From contig CABFPE010000028.1 of the NCBI GenBank assembly GCA_900660155.1, positions 2,284,418 through 2,348,417 on the forward strand: a DNA stretch of 64,000 bases, read 5' to 3'. Made by a program: the position numbers and the translations under genes. The stretch comes from Hofstenia miamia (Eukaryota; Xenacoelomorpha; Acoela; Hofsteniidae). Under the pieces are notes generated by a model. That model did not search any database. It saw only the letters and a program-made list of their open reading frames with translations, and was not told the DNA's origin. Below, piece after piece: positions 1-9,450 of this stretch. Positions within the stretch are counted from its first letter, which is position 1; the number at the start of each line of letters is the position of its first letter.

Positions 1-1085
1 ATGGTCCCTGCAACTTGTTTGCTGCAATATATTTTCGCTATTCCAGGAACCACAACGAAATGTTTTGCACAGCTTAAAATACAATTTAAGTTTGAGTGAA
101 TACTACGGGAGCAATGCCCAAAAAATAGGTATTTTGTGAAAAAGTGCTATTTTAGGTAAATGCCTTATAAATTTCAAAGTGCTTCCGCCAATATATATAA
201 ATATATATATATCAAGGACATCTAATTAATCAGAACGTGAAAATTTTAACGGAATCGAATACAATTCAAGACAAACGTAGTGCCTTTTCAGATTTAATAA
301 GCTGAATAGAATACAAATACAATATTTACTAATAAGTAAACTTGAATAAGAAAATGCATTGAATAGTGTTATTTTTTATATTTTATATCATAAATATGCT
401 TCAAATCAAATAAGTGAAACATAAATATAAACATTTACAACAAAATCAAAATTAACAAAACTTGGTTAATTTTTTTTAATTCAGCCAGACTTGTATGTCC
501 ATATTTAGTAACTAATCCCCTTGAAAAAAAATGGAGTGAGTTCATAGCGCTCTCAGACATGTCAATTTTTAAATAAACACTAAGAATTTTGAAACATTTG
601 GAAACATATTTGTATATTTCAAGTAGAAAGAATAAGACAGCACAATAAAATTAAGCAACGTTGATTTTGGCCTGATGGAATTTGCCAGATTAAGAGATTT
701 TTGAAATGCACAAAATCTTTGTTCTTAATTCTTTAACAAATTTTGATTAATGGATGTTTGAAAGTTTAAAATCTCGCTATTTAATAGCAAATGAGAATTT
801 TTTAAAATGCTTTGTACAGCGATTATAAAATAAATTGTAAATGAAAAACATATAATTTTCATCTATTGAGAATTGGCAAAATGTACATTTGTAAATATAT
901 TTAATAGTAATAATTTTAAAGATTTCAAAACTATTTGAGAGATTGCAAATGGAATCAATTTTATAATTAATGATAGTATCAGAGTATGAGAAAAAACACA
1001 TTAAAAATTGTAATTCCCACAGAAATTACTTGTTATATATTGAAAGTAAGAACCTTCAACTAGAACCTATTTAACAGTAATTAGC
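1..1085. other. AT-rich DNA, no gene seen
   Basis: Very AT-rich sequence with homopolymer A/T runs. The only open frame of any length (777-1001, minus) has low-complexity Ile/Phe/Tyr/Lys composition typical of chance frames in AT-rich DNA. No domain, repeat end or RNA gene is recognised. Confidence 0.6.
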
Positions 1086-1471
1086 TGCATATCTGTGTAT
1101 GGGAATTTCAGCAAAGATGAAAGCAAAGGCTTGGTACGATTTTTCAAACTAGCTGAAAGAGTGGATATTAGAAAAATTGGCTGTCTTGAGGAGATATTTG
1201 CAGAATCTGACCAAAGGGTCCTCAGGCAAATGAACTCTAATATCGATCATCTTCATTGAGACTTGTTGCCACCCCCGAAGAGAGCCGAGCAGCCGACTTG
1301 CAAGGGCCGAAAAATCTGTCTATTATCTACCTAAGATAAGGACAGAATCGTTTAAAAGAGCATTCCCAAATCGACTGCTGTTTAATGCATGAAAATTTTT
1401 AGTTTCCATTTATCTAAGCGTTTTGTTGTTAGATTTATAATAAATTCTAATTCTAATTCTAATTCTAAAAT
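1086..1471 (+). mobile_element. 3' end of a CR1/Jockey-like LINE, with short-repeat tail
   Basis: Translating from 1086 gives the C-terminal tail typical of ORF2 in CR1/Jockey-group LINEs: a GLVRFFKLAERV-like stretch, then a segment ending in YYLPKIRTESFKRAFPNRLL just before a stop near 1390. Such ends (LP-R-R-T-x-x-FKxSF-x-x-LL) close many of these reverse transcriptase ORFs. At least one frame change separates the two parts, so the copy is dead. About 50 bp after the stop lies a run of TTCTAA hexamers (about 1437-1470), the kind of short tandem tail this group has instead of poly(A). The copy is heavily 5'-truncated. The family call rests on motif memory. Confidence 0.6.
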
Positions 1472-2759
1472 ATATGTTTAGAGCAATTGTATAGTCACAG
1501 AAAAATAATTACCAAGCATTTTATATTATCACATAAACTTGATAAATACAAAATTGTCACCAACACAAATATCTTGAAGTAATAAACTCTTTCAACAAGA
1601 ATTTAAGAAAAAAGCATTTAGACATTTTAAGTAAAATGTTTGTATTTCCTTCTGCATTTTTAGTTAACATTGGAATTTCAAAATAAACGTTGCCTGCAGA
1701 GTTCTAAGAAATGCTGTCATTTTAGAAACAAAAAACTTTATTACCAAACATATTTAAAGTTTTTGGAACTGAATGGTAACAGAAATTTCAATCACAAGCG
1801 ATCAATCAATAATAAGTGCTCTATCAATATTTTGCCATGGTACACTCAACCAAATATCTCTCGGTTCAAGAATTTAGGAAGCTTTGAGTAAAAACTTTAG
1901 TTATGACTAGGACACATACTTATAAAAAAACGAGATATTCAATTGTTTCGGATGTTCTGCATGATCACATTCACTGGATTTGTGAATGCACTGTTTTTGA
2001 TACAACAATACTTAATTCTTGGTCTTAGATTAGAAATAATATAGTATGTGTTTTGTAATGAATCTGCAGATCGTAGACGTAAGGAATTCGTTTTAAAGCA
2101 ATTCTTCAAAATGGAAGCAGTTAGATATTATGATTCATGCATTAATGACCTCAACAAGGACATTGTCAAAATTTTTGACAAGTAAATGAAAACGTGGACG
2201 AATGCATCAACTCACAAGTTCAGATTATAACTGAAAACTTTAGAAAGCAAGCATCTCAGGATTCTGTACTTTTATGCACTTTCGAAAAATGCAACATGGA
2301 GGATATTTTGTATCATGATTTCAACAAACATGCATATTGAGAATATTCTTTGAAGTTTTTTGAGACATATTTCTTGAAATGAGTTTTATGCCATCGGCAT
2401 CTTACATAGGATATGATACACATTGAATAGTTTTGCAATAACAATTATTTATAATTTTGGGATTTGATAAATTTATAGATCGTGTTTAGTACAATGAAAT
2501 GTAATTGATAAAACTAGCTGTATTACGTGGCATTTCTCTATGTTGATAATTAATAGAGCCATGTGACAATATTTTTTTGTTTGATCGATATTTTTTTCTA
2601 AATTATGAATATTTAAGCATTCAATTTTACGAATCAAAAGTTAAAATAAGGTATATTTTGTTGAAATAACTTGTTTTCAATTATATGACATAGGCGTCTA
2701 ACGTACACTGCTTCGTAAGAGGTCTGTTTTCAAACAATGCGGTATAACAGTCGTAAATA
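1472..2759. other. intergenic DNA, one coding-like remnant
   Basis: Mostly AT-rich sequence with no recognisable gene. The open frame at 1670-1891 (+) shows no domain and is probably chance. The only coding-like stretch is 2063-2340, listed separately. No transposon ends were found. Confidence 0.5.
2063..2340 (+). pseudogene. unrecognised decayed coding stretch
   Basis: Two adjoining open stretches in different frames read as charged, ordinary protein. The first contains DRRRKEFVLKQFFKMEAVRYY and ends at a stop near 2185. The second, in another frame, contains ENVDECINSQVQIITENF and ends at 2340. Their amino-acid mix (Asp, Glu, Lys, Asn, Cys) differs from the Ile/Phe/Tyr-rich noise around them, suggesting a former exon or transposon ORF with one frame change. 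I do not recognise the family. Confidence 0.25.
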
Positions 2760-5560
2760 TTTTGTTCTGGTATAAGTTTGGTACTTCAATAGAGAATTTT
2801 ATAAGGATTAATTGTTGTAACACTCATTGGATGTCTCAGACAAAATCTCAGAGTCAAAATCGTGAAGAGCAACTCGTCAACCTCCTCGACCGAATTAACC
2901 AGCGTTTGGAATCCCTTGAATCAGGACATTCTAATCAGCGTGTTAGTCAGAACCTTGATCTCATCCGTATCAGCTCCCTCCGTATCTATTTCTACATTAT
3001 TGGAGGATGCATCATTCGATGCTAATCAGTTGCCTGTCATTAGTGATCAGATAGTAGCAAGACGCCAAACAGAGACAAATATGAACTGGAATGTTTGCAG
3101 TCGGTTCTTAGAGAATACGATGTCCTCTCCGGAAATTTACAGTCAATCATCGCACTGCGCATCCGATTACTTCTTGCAGTTACCAAATATGGTTGGAACG
3201 CAACCCTTAGGAACACCACTGACAACCAATTGCAATCTATCGGCATCCCACACCTCATCTCTTCAAATCCTCTCCAGTACCCCTCGCAGCGTCCGTCGTA
3301 TAGTTCCTTCCCACCTCAACAGTCGTTTAAGCAGTCTAGAGGAAGATCTCGTTCAAGAGGCAATCGAGGACGTTAGTTCGTTTCATATTACTCTACCCTC
3401 TTCTCTTTCGATCCCTACATTATCTTTTCGTTCGCCGAATTAGTTGCAGTCTAACACATGGTCTCCGGTTTTTCCCAGCACGCAAATGGATAATACACCG
3501 ACATTCACGCCGGATCCTGCACAAGTGTCAGCACCGGTTCTTCGTAACTATTCTCAGGACTCTTCGTTATTGGCAGTTTCACAAATTATTCAACCGCAAC
3601 TCTTTCAACGGCCACGTTTGCAGATGTAGATGTCTTAGGCCATAATTTTCAGCTACCGGATTCCGCAGTGCCTCGCTTTTCCGCCTTTCTTTCTCGTATA
3701 TCGCATCTTAACATTGATGACATCCGCAAGCTTCTTACTGAATTCGCTATTCGCGCAACCTCATGATCGCAATTGAGACATCCGCAGCAGGATTGGGTGG
3801 ACATTCTCTCAGGAATTACTCTCACTTCTTCACAACTCTTAGCACTTGCGGATCAAGCAGCCGGACAAGAAGAGCAATCCATGCTCTCGGCTGTCACATT
3901 GACAAGTCAGCAGTTAGCAGAATTCTTACAACCACCGCAGGCAACCGAGGTTCCAGAATTCATTGGAGATTCGCAGGGCACAGTAATACCTGAACCGCTC
4001 AATCCAGACACACAATATTCTTTTCATTCATCAGAAGTAGATTGGTCCTCTTTTCAATCCACGTTCAATGTTCCACACCGCATCATGTGTGTACTCAGTG
4101 TCGATTTCTCTGTCTCAATTACGGCCAACAGTCTTTAAGCGACCATTACCGTTGCCGTCTTCGCTACACAATTTCCATGCGGATCGCATCATATCTGCTC
4201 TGGAAACGGCCAACATCATTCAACCTGCTCCTCGTCATTCTCTCTTCCAGGCACGTGCATTTTTCGTACCAAAAGCTAATGGTAAGTAGACTACTCGTTC
4301 TTAACCCCTTTTACTAAACCATACGTTTCCATCTGCCTTCAGTTATCAAAGTTCTCAAAAAACGACACCGCCAAATGATTACATACTCCTCCAATTCGGC
4401 TTGAAGAGTGCCTTCTATCATATTCCTGTTATGCACAAGCATCGCTATCGAACAACCTTCATTGCACACAATGCTAGACGATACGTGTTCACCAAAGCTC
4501 CAATGGGACTTTCATACAGTGTTGCGCCTTGTCAACTTTTATCCAACGCGATCTTATATCCGTTTAGAAGACTCGGCTTTCGTCTCGTGGGCTCATATCG
4601 ACAATTTATTAGTAGCATTGCCATATTCAGCGGTTCACATAGTCAATTCATGGTTGCAGACCCTAGTGGAACTCAGAATCTCAGTTGCTACAGTAACTTC
4701 TTCACATGGATTGCACGTTATGCAGTACCTAGGTTTCATCTTCGACGTTAAACGTTCGCTAATTTTTGCTACGGAATGGTGAGAATCATTGGTGAAATAA
4801 ATTTAGAGGCCATATCGCTAAAACAAAGACAGGCGGCTCTTGGACATTTGAATTTTTCTTGGCCCCTGATTGGTCCCTATAAAGTTCTCTTGCCACTCTA
4901 TGACATTCAACATAAGGATTTTGCAATGGCACAAAAGGTCACTTCAGCTCTGATTCGTGCGTCTCACTTTGTTACAGCTTGGTCACCAGTCACTACTCCC
5001 TCAACAGGTAACGTTTGGTACAAAGATGCATCTCTTTTCGCTCAGAATTGTCCCCAGGCCTGATAAAGCAGAATTTTTGTCCAGAAGTACTTCATTTACT
5101 CACATCTTTCGTAAGGAGTTGCAGGAATTTCTCGTGGCAGCCGACATGGCCAAATCTGGAGATACGATAATCATGGACTCTTGGCCACTAGCTTCAGCTC
5201 TACGATCAAGTGGTTTGAAAGGTGGAACATATCTGGAGAGTGTTTTGGCCACATTACTTGTCTTCTCAAAGGATCTATTTATTTACTGGGCTGAATCCGC
5301 GCTAAATCTCGCGGACGCTCCTTCTAGACTGATCTCACAAGCCCTTCCGCCTCTCATTTTTCCTACTTAAGACTTATAGACTTCTTTTAGTGGTGTAGTT
5401 TTTTAGAATCGTTAATTTTTTCAAATTTTCACAATTGTAAAATGTTATTTACTGCACATGCTTCGCTACTTTTGTATAGGTATAAATACCGACATTTTTG
5501 TAAAATTTTTAGTTCGCCAATTGTAGAGAAAATAAAGTGATACATTTTCTTTACATGTAT
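2760..5560 (+). mobile_element. fossil DIRS-like retroelement (gag-like, RT and RNase H parts)
   Basis: Parts lie in order on the plus strand. A gag-like region (about 2830-3380) includes a coiled stretch and an RGRSRSRGNRGR basic tail. A proline/serine/glutamine-rich region follows. A reverse transcriptase (about 4170-4790) shows FFVPKANGK, GLKSAFYHIPV, APMGLSYSVAP, an SYIDNLLVAL catalytic-loop region and a QYLGFIFD segment. An RNase H (about 4990-5370) shows VWYKDAS and ends NLADAPSR. The element lies in pieces over several frames, with roughly eight or more breaks, so it is a fossil. A TATA-like box near 5480 and an AATAAA near 5531 follow the last part. No tyrosine recombinase or matching end repeat was seen, so DIRS is the best guess rather than a firm assignment. 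Confidence 0.6.
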
Positions 5561-5628
5561 CTATAAATTAACAGTAAAAATACATACATATCAGTAGTTT
5601 ATGCAATGAGATAAACATAGACAGGCCC
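5548..5628 (+). repeat. diverged copy of the 280-bp repeat start
   Basis: This stretch, just 3' of the fossil retroelement, matches the beginning of the repeat at 5946 and 7281 at roughly 70 percent. Shared pieces include TACATGTATC, ATCAGTAGT/ATCGGTAGT and GCAATRA. It may be an older copy of that repeat or a relic of the retroelement's own end. The distinction cannot be made by eye. Confidence 0.45.
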
Positions 5629-5945
5629 CTAGCCAGCATTATGACCCAGGTGGGGAGATCAACACGCACTTAGGAGGGGTTCATTGGAATTTCGCCAGTC
5701 CTTAAAATTAAAATTTTCAATTTTACCAACATTGTCAATTGTTTCAACTTTATGTTGCATCAAAGCATTTTGTAGTGCCTCGAAAAACCAAGAAAGCCCA
5801 TATTCACTTGTCTGCGTTTTGGCAATTACCCTTGTCAAGGTTAGGGATTTTTCTTGCTTGATTAGCTTGTTTACATCTACAGTGATTTTAATATTGTGGT
5901 AGTCAATTTTAGTGTTATGGACAAATTATGAGGAATATTTTGCGT
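5629..5945. other. intergenic, no gene recognised
   Basis: One 72-codon open frame (5684-5902, +) shows no recognised motif and no start context. It is treated as chance. Confidence 0.4.
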
Positions 5946-6225
5946 GGCTTGTTTATAAAAAGACACTGACAAAATGACACATTTATTATACATGTATCGA
6001 TAATTAGAAGTGCATGTCTATCGGTAGTCTATATTGCAATAACATAATAAGCAGATCAGTATATCAGTTAGTTAAATTTATTGAATAAATTAGCACAATC
6101 GTTAGTTTATAGAAAATAAAGATTATTTATTATATAAAATTTTCACTGATAAGCCAATTAACGAAATATTCATTTATTGTAGGTCTGTATAAAACAAAGT
6201 AAAGACATAAAACAATATTAGCAAA
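5946..6225 (+). repeat. 280-bp repeat, copy 1
   Basis: This segment recurs almost exactly at 7281-7565. The second copy has an extra 6-base stretch and a small change near the start; otherwise they agree along the full length. It contains TATAAAA-like and AATAAAG-like strings and is non-coding. There are no clear terminal inverted repeats, and TG...CA ends are not evident. It could be a small non-autonomous element or a solo terminal repeat. Its start also resembles 5548-5628. Confidence 0.8.
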
Positions 6226-7193
6226 TTCAAGATGTCTTCGATGAGTACTAATACTGTGAATAAAAGTATGAATATGAATATTGTAGTTGTTCATTCTTAG
6301 TAGTAATATTACTCATATGCTTTGAAGTCAATTACCCTTGTTCCGTGATTTCTTACAATATCTTAATTGCCCCAAATACATTCTGTGATATTAGAAATGC
6401 CTTATAATAATTTCAATATAGGTCTTTTTCAAAATACGCGCCATTTCGAATTTTTTCAAGTTGCAAGAAAGGACAGAATTTAAAGATTTGGTGAGCTCAG
6501 ATTCGAATTTCTCTTGATTTTCCGGTTCAGAAAATCTATAGTTTTAGCATGCTCAATTTTTTGTCTAAATTTTGTTTCCGACCCACCATGAATTATGCAT
6601 GTTAAAATATTTCATCATTCAAATCTGATTGGTTGAATTTTGTCATTAATTCGATGTATGCGTCAGCTATGAATCTCCCATTGTTTTCCTTAGTGGGTAC
6701 CGTAATATTTTAAGTGAGTGGCCATAAAAATTTAACTTTCTCGATATTTATCAAGAATCAAAATTCAGAATTACCAGTAGGATCTGAGTTTTAGTCGAAT
6801 TGCTTAGAAAGTACACCAGTTATATCCCAGTAAAGTCTTAAAGAAATATCTGTGTTCTGTGAGTGAAACAACGCAAAGGTCCAACAGTGAGGACCATTTA
6901 ACCCCATTCTAGTAACTACTCTTAAGCAACAAATCTATTTGTCCACATTTTTTAACAATTGTATCCAAGCCTGGTAAGAAATGTCGAACACCTTTTACAC
7001 TGACACATCGATGGGGTTGGACCCACTCAAGCAATGATGATGATTTATACTAAAAGTTGTTATTTTGACTGAATTGCATGCATGTAAAAATTTTTTTCAA
7101 TGAGAAATCCTATTCTTTATACACCGAGTTTTACGATAATGAAGCGGTCTAAATGCACATTGAACAACAACTAGCCCAAAATATTTTGTTTTT
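6226..7193. other. intergenic, weak dispersed-repeat similarity
   Basis: No gene recognised. About 6893-6985 shares a patchy pattern (AGGACCA, CTAGTA, GTATCCAAGCCT) with the reverse complement of about 12078-12160, suggesting an old dispersed repeat present in both places. The rest shows nothing. Confidence 0.35.
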
Positions 7194-7280
7194 AAGGAAA
7201 ACAGTGTTTGAAACCAGCCCAGACGCGTCATGTGCAAGGTTAGAGGTTGTTGTGTGGTAAGAGGGAACCTCCGAATTCAC
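7194..7280 (+). repeat. 87-bp direct repeat, left copy
   Basis: Identical 87-bp sequence occurs here and at 7565-7651, immediately flanking the second copy of the 280-bp repeat. Far too long for an ordinary target-site duplication, so it points to a local duplication with the repeat between, or to assembly error. Confidence 0.85.
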
Positions 7281-7564
7281 GGCTTGTGTATAAAAAACAC
7301 TGACAAAATGACACATTTATTATACATGTATCGATAATTAGAAGTAAAAGTGCATGTCTATCGGTAGTCTATATTGCAATAACATAATAAGCAGATCAGT
7401 ATATCAGTTAGTTAAATTTATTGAATAAATTAGCACAATCGTTAGTTTATAGAAAATAAAGATTATTTATTATATAAAATTTTCACTGATAAGCCAATTA
7501 ACGAAATATTCATTTATTGTAGGTCTGTATAAAACAAAGTAAAGACATAAAACAATATTAGCAA
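7281..7564 (+). repeat. 280-bp repeat, copy 2
   Basis: Near-identical to 5946-6225 with a 6-base insertion early on. It sits exactly between the two 87-bp direct repeats, sharing the junction A bases with the right one. Confidence 0.8.
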
Positions 7565-7651
7565 AAGGAAAACAGTGTTTGAAACCAGCCCAGACGCGTC
7601 ATGTGCAAGGTTAGAGGTTGTTGTGTGGTAAGAGGGAACCTCCGAATTCAC
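7565..7651 (+). repeat. 87-bp direct repeat, right copy
   Basis: Exact copy of 7194-7280, with the 280-bp repeat between the two. The GAGGTTGT string inside it also occurs in the SINE-like stretch near 12475, a weak hint that it derives from a dispersed element. Confidence 0.8.
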
Positions 7652-8084
7652 AGAAAGAGACACTGGGACGGGATGGCGCAAGATCACAATTTAAAGTCGA
7701 AAACGAAATAGGCGACTATTCTCAATCTTATAGTATTTAAGATTTTAGATATCTTCATTAGATTGTGAGTTATAAACTTTTAAGAATTATTTGGGGAAAC
7801 CATCACAGATTTTGAAAAGTTCCCAGTAGAATTAGGGTTAAAGTTATTTTCAATTTTAATTCAATTAAGAAAATTTTTAAATCGTAATATACAATTCAAA
7901 TCAACATTGACTATTTAAATTACCAAACAACAAGAAAGGTGCTACTTGTCTCAATTGATTTGCGTCACAATCTGAGCACCACATTACAGAAAAATTCGCT
8001 TGGTTCAGCTTGAAGTGAAAGGTTAATAAAAAATTAACAAAATCAAAGAAAACTCAATCCAACATGATCGCATGTTTATTTGAT
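7652..8084. other. intergenic, nothing recognised
   Basis: AT-rich sequence without open frames, repeats or RNA-like structure that I can support. Confidence 0.5.
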
Positions 8085-8088
8085 TTAA

Positions 8089-9042
8089 CACTAGAACGCC
8101 CAAGGGGTCAAAATTGACCGCTTACAACATTCATATAGCTGTCATTTCATTCAGCTAGTCTTGCGGTTGCTTGATTCAAATTGGTTGATTTTATTCCTTT
8201 CTTTGACCTATTGAATTGAACAAAATCTTTTATGAACTCTATCATCTTTTTCTTTATATTTTTGTAAAATATCATCCAACTCCCAGTGCGTCAACTTTAT
8301 TATTTATTAAAATGATTATCTCCAGATTGATATTTTAGAAATATCTGCGCAACAATTTTAAAAATATCTGCGCAACAAAAGATTACACGTGTAATCTTTT
8401 GTAGTTCTATATTACTAATGGCTGAACAACCCTACACACGAGGGAGTGGAAGGGGTTTTTGTTCTGGCTTTTGCTGATCATGATATTGAAAACGGGAATT
8501 CAAATGATTCCAATTTTCATGAGGAAAACTTCTTTTTCGTCTGAATGTGCGACTATGGAAAATGTAGTCATAGATGTACTACAAGAATATATCGCATTCA
8601 ACAGTTTCCAGAAAAATTTCATTATCCAACTTTGCCAAACCCTCCTTCCCTCCTTGTTCATCCATGTTCTCAAGAACACAAAGCATGACACGTCACGATA
8701 CAGAATGGATCCGTGAAGCACTTCCAATGCATAACAAGTGAAAACCAATGTGCAACTCGAAACTGAAGAATATAACAAGGGCCAACTGCAATAAATGCGA
8801 ACAATCACAATGTACATCATGTGTTGTTAGAAAAAGGCATTGTTTATATTAGTATAATAGCCAAGATTTTCAATAAATTATGTTCTTTTCGTGTAACAGA
8901 GGAAAGAATAAAATATTTTGAAAATAGGATCCGTTTTTTCAAAAAATTTTTATTTGAAGATCGTTAACAATAAATAATTTGATGCGGTCATTTGTGACTG
9001 TCATGGACGTTTATGGCTGAACAGACGTTGGGCGTTCCAGTA
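8089..9042 (+). mobile_element. decayed piggyBac-like transposon with TTAA target sites
   Basis: TTAA at 8085-8088 and 9043-9046 brackets inverted ends: CACTAGAACGCCCAAGGGG at the left and, reversed, TACTGGAACGCCCAACG at the right. This TTAA plus CACTAGAA pattern is characteristic of piggyBac elements, as is the GGTCAAAATTGACC palindrome just inside the left end. The interior is about 950 bp, too short for an autonomous copy. Near 8738-8845 a plus-strand translation shows spaced cysteines (MCNSKLKN, NCNKCEQSQCTSC and a later HC), fitting the cysteine-rich C-terminus of piggyBac transposases. A stop precedes it, and the open frame 8459-8716 may be another transposase piece. The copy is internally deleted and inactive. 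Confidence 0.7.
8375..8402. repeat. perfect 28-bp palindrome with central CACGTG
   Basis: Fourteen bases, ACAAAAGATTACAC, are followed directly by their exact reverse complement, with CACGTG at the centre. Two direct copies of AATATCTGCGCAACAA lie just upstream. The structure sits inside the decayed piggyBac copy. It could be a hairpin or a binding site for a dimeric protein; function unknown. Confidence 0.85.
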
Positions 9043-9046
9043 TTAA

Positions 9047-9450
9047 ATAAAATTTGTGTACACCAATTGTGGAAAGGCTCTTATATAAAGTTACTGAAAT
9101 AACAGTGTTAAAAAATTCAGTACATTTAGAATTTGGAATATCTCTGTGAGTAGTTTGCCTTAAAACAACTGAAGTCAATTTTGAGTTGAGTTTATACAAA
9201 CAAAAATCAACAAAACCAAGCAATAAGCACCAGTCGGATATTTATCAACGTTTGAAGCATTAATACATTCTATCACATGTACTAGTAACTAACTATTTAA
9301 AATTATTGATATTACTATGATTTAAGTACACTGGAACGTCAAAGGTTTAACCTATGGTTTGACAGTTAGTAAATATATTAGAAATACTTATTCCTGAAAT
9401 TTGCATTAAAATCACTATTTATGCTTGAAAAAACTAAGTCTTTTATTTAG
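9047..9450. other. upstream region of TRIM-like gene 1
   Basis: AT-rich, without a convincing open frame. A splice-acceptor-like string (CTTTTATTTAG) ends exactly at the ATG of the gene at 9451, so an upstream untranslated exon is likely somewhere in or beyond this stretch. No TATA box can be singled out. Confidence 0.4.
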
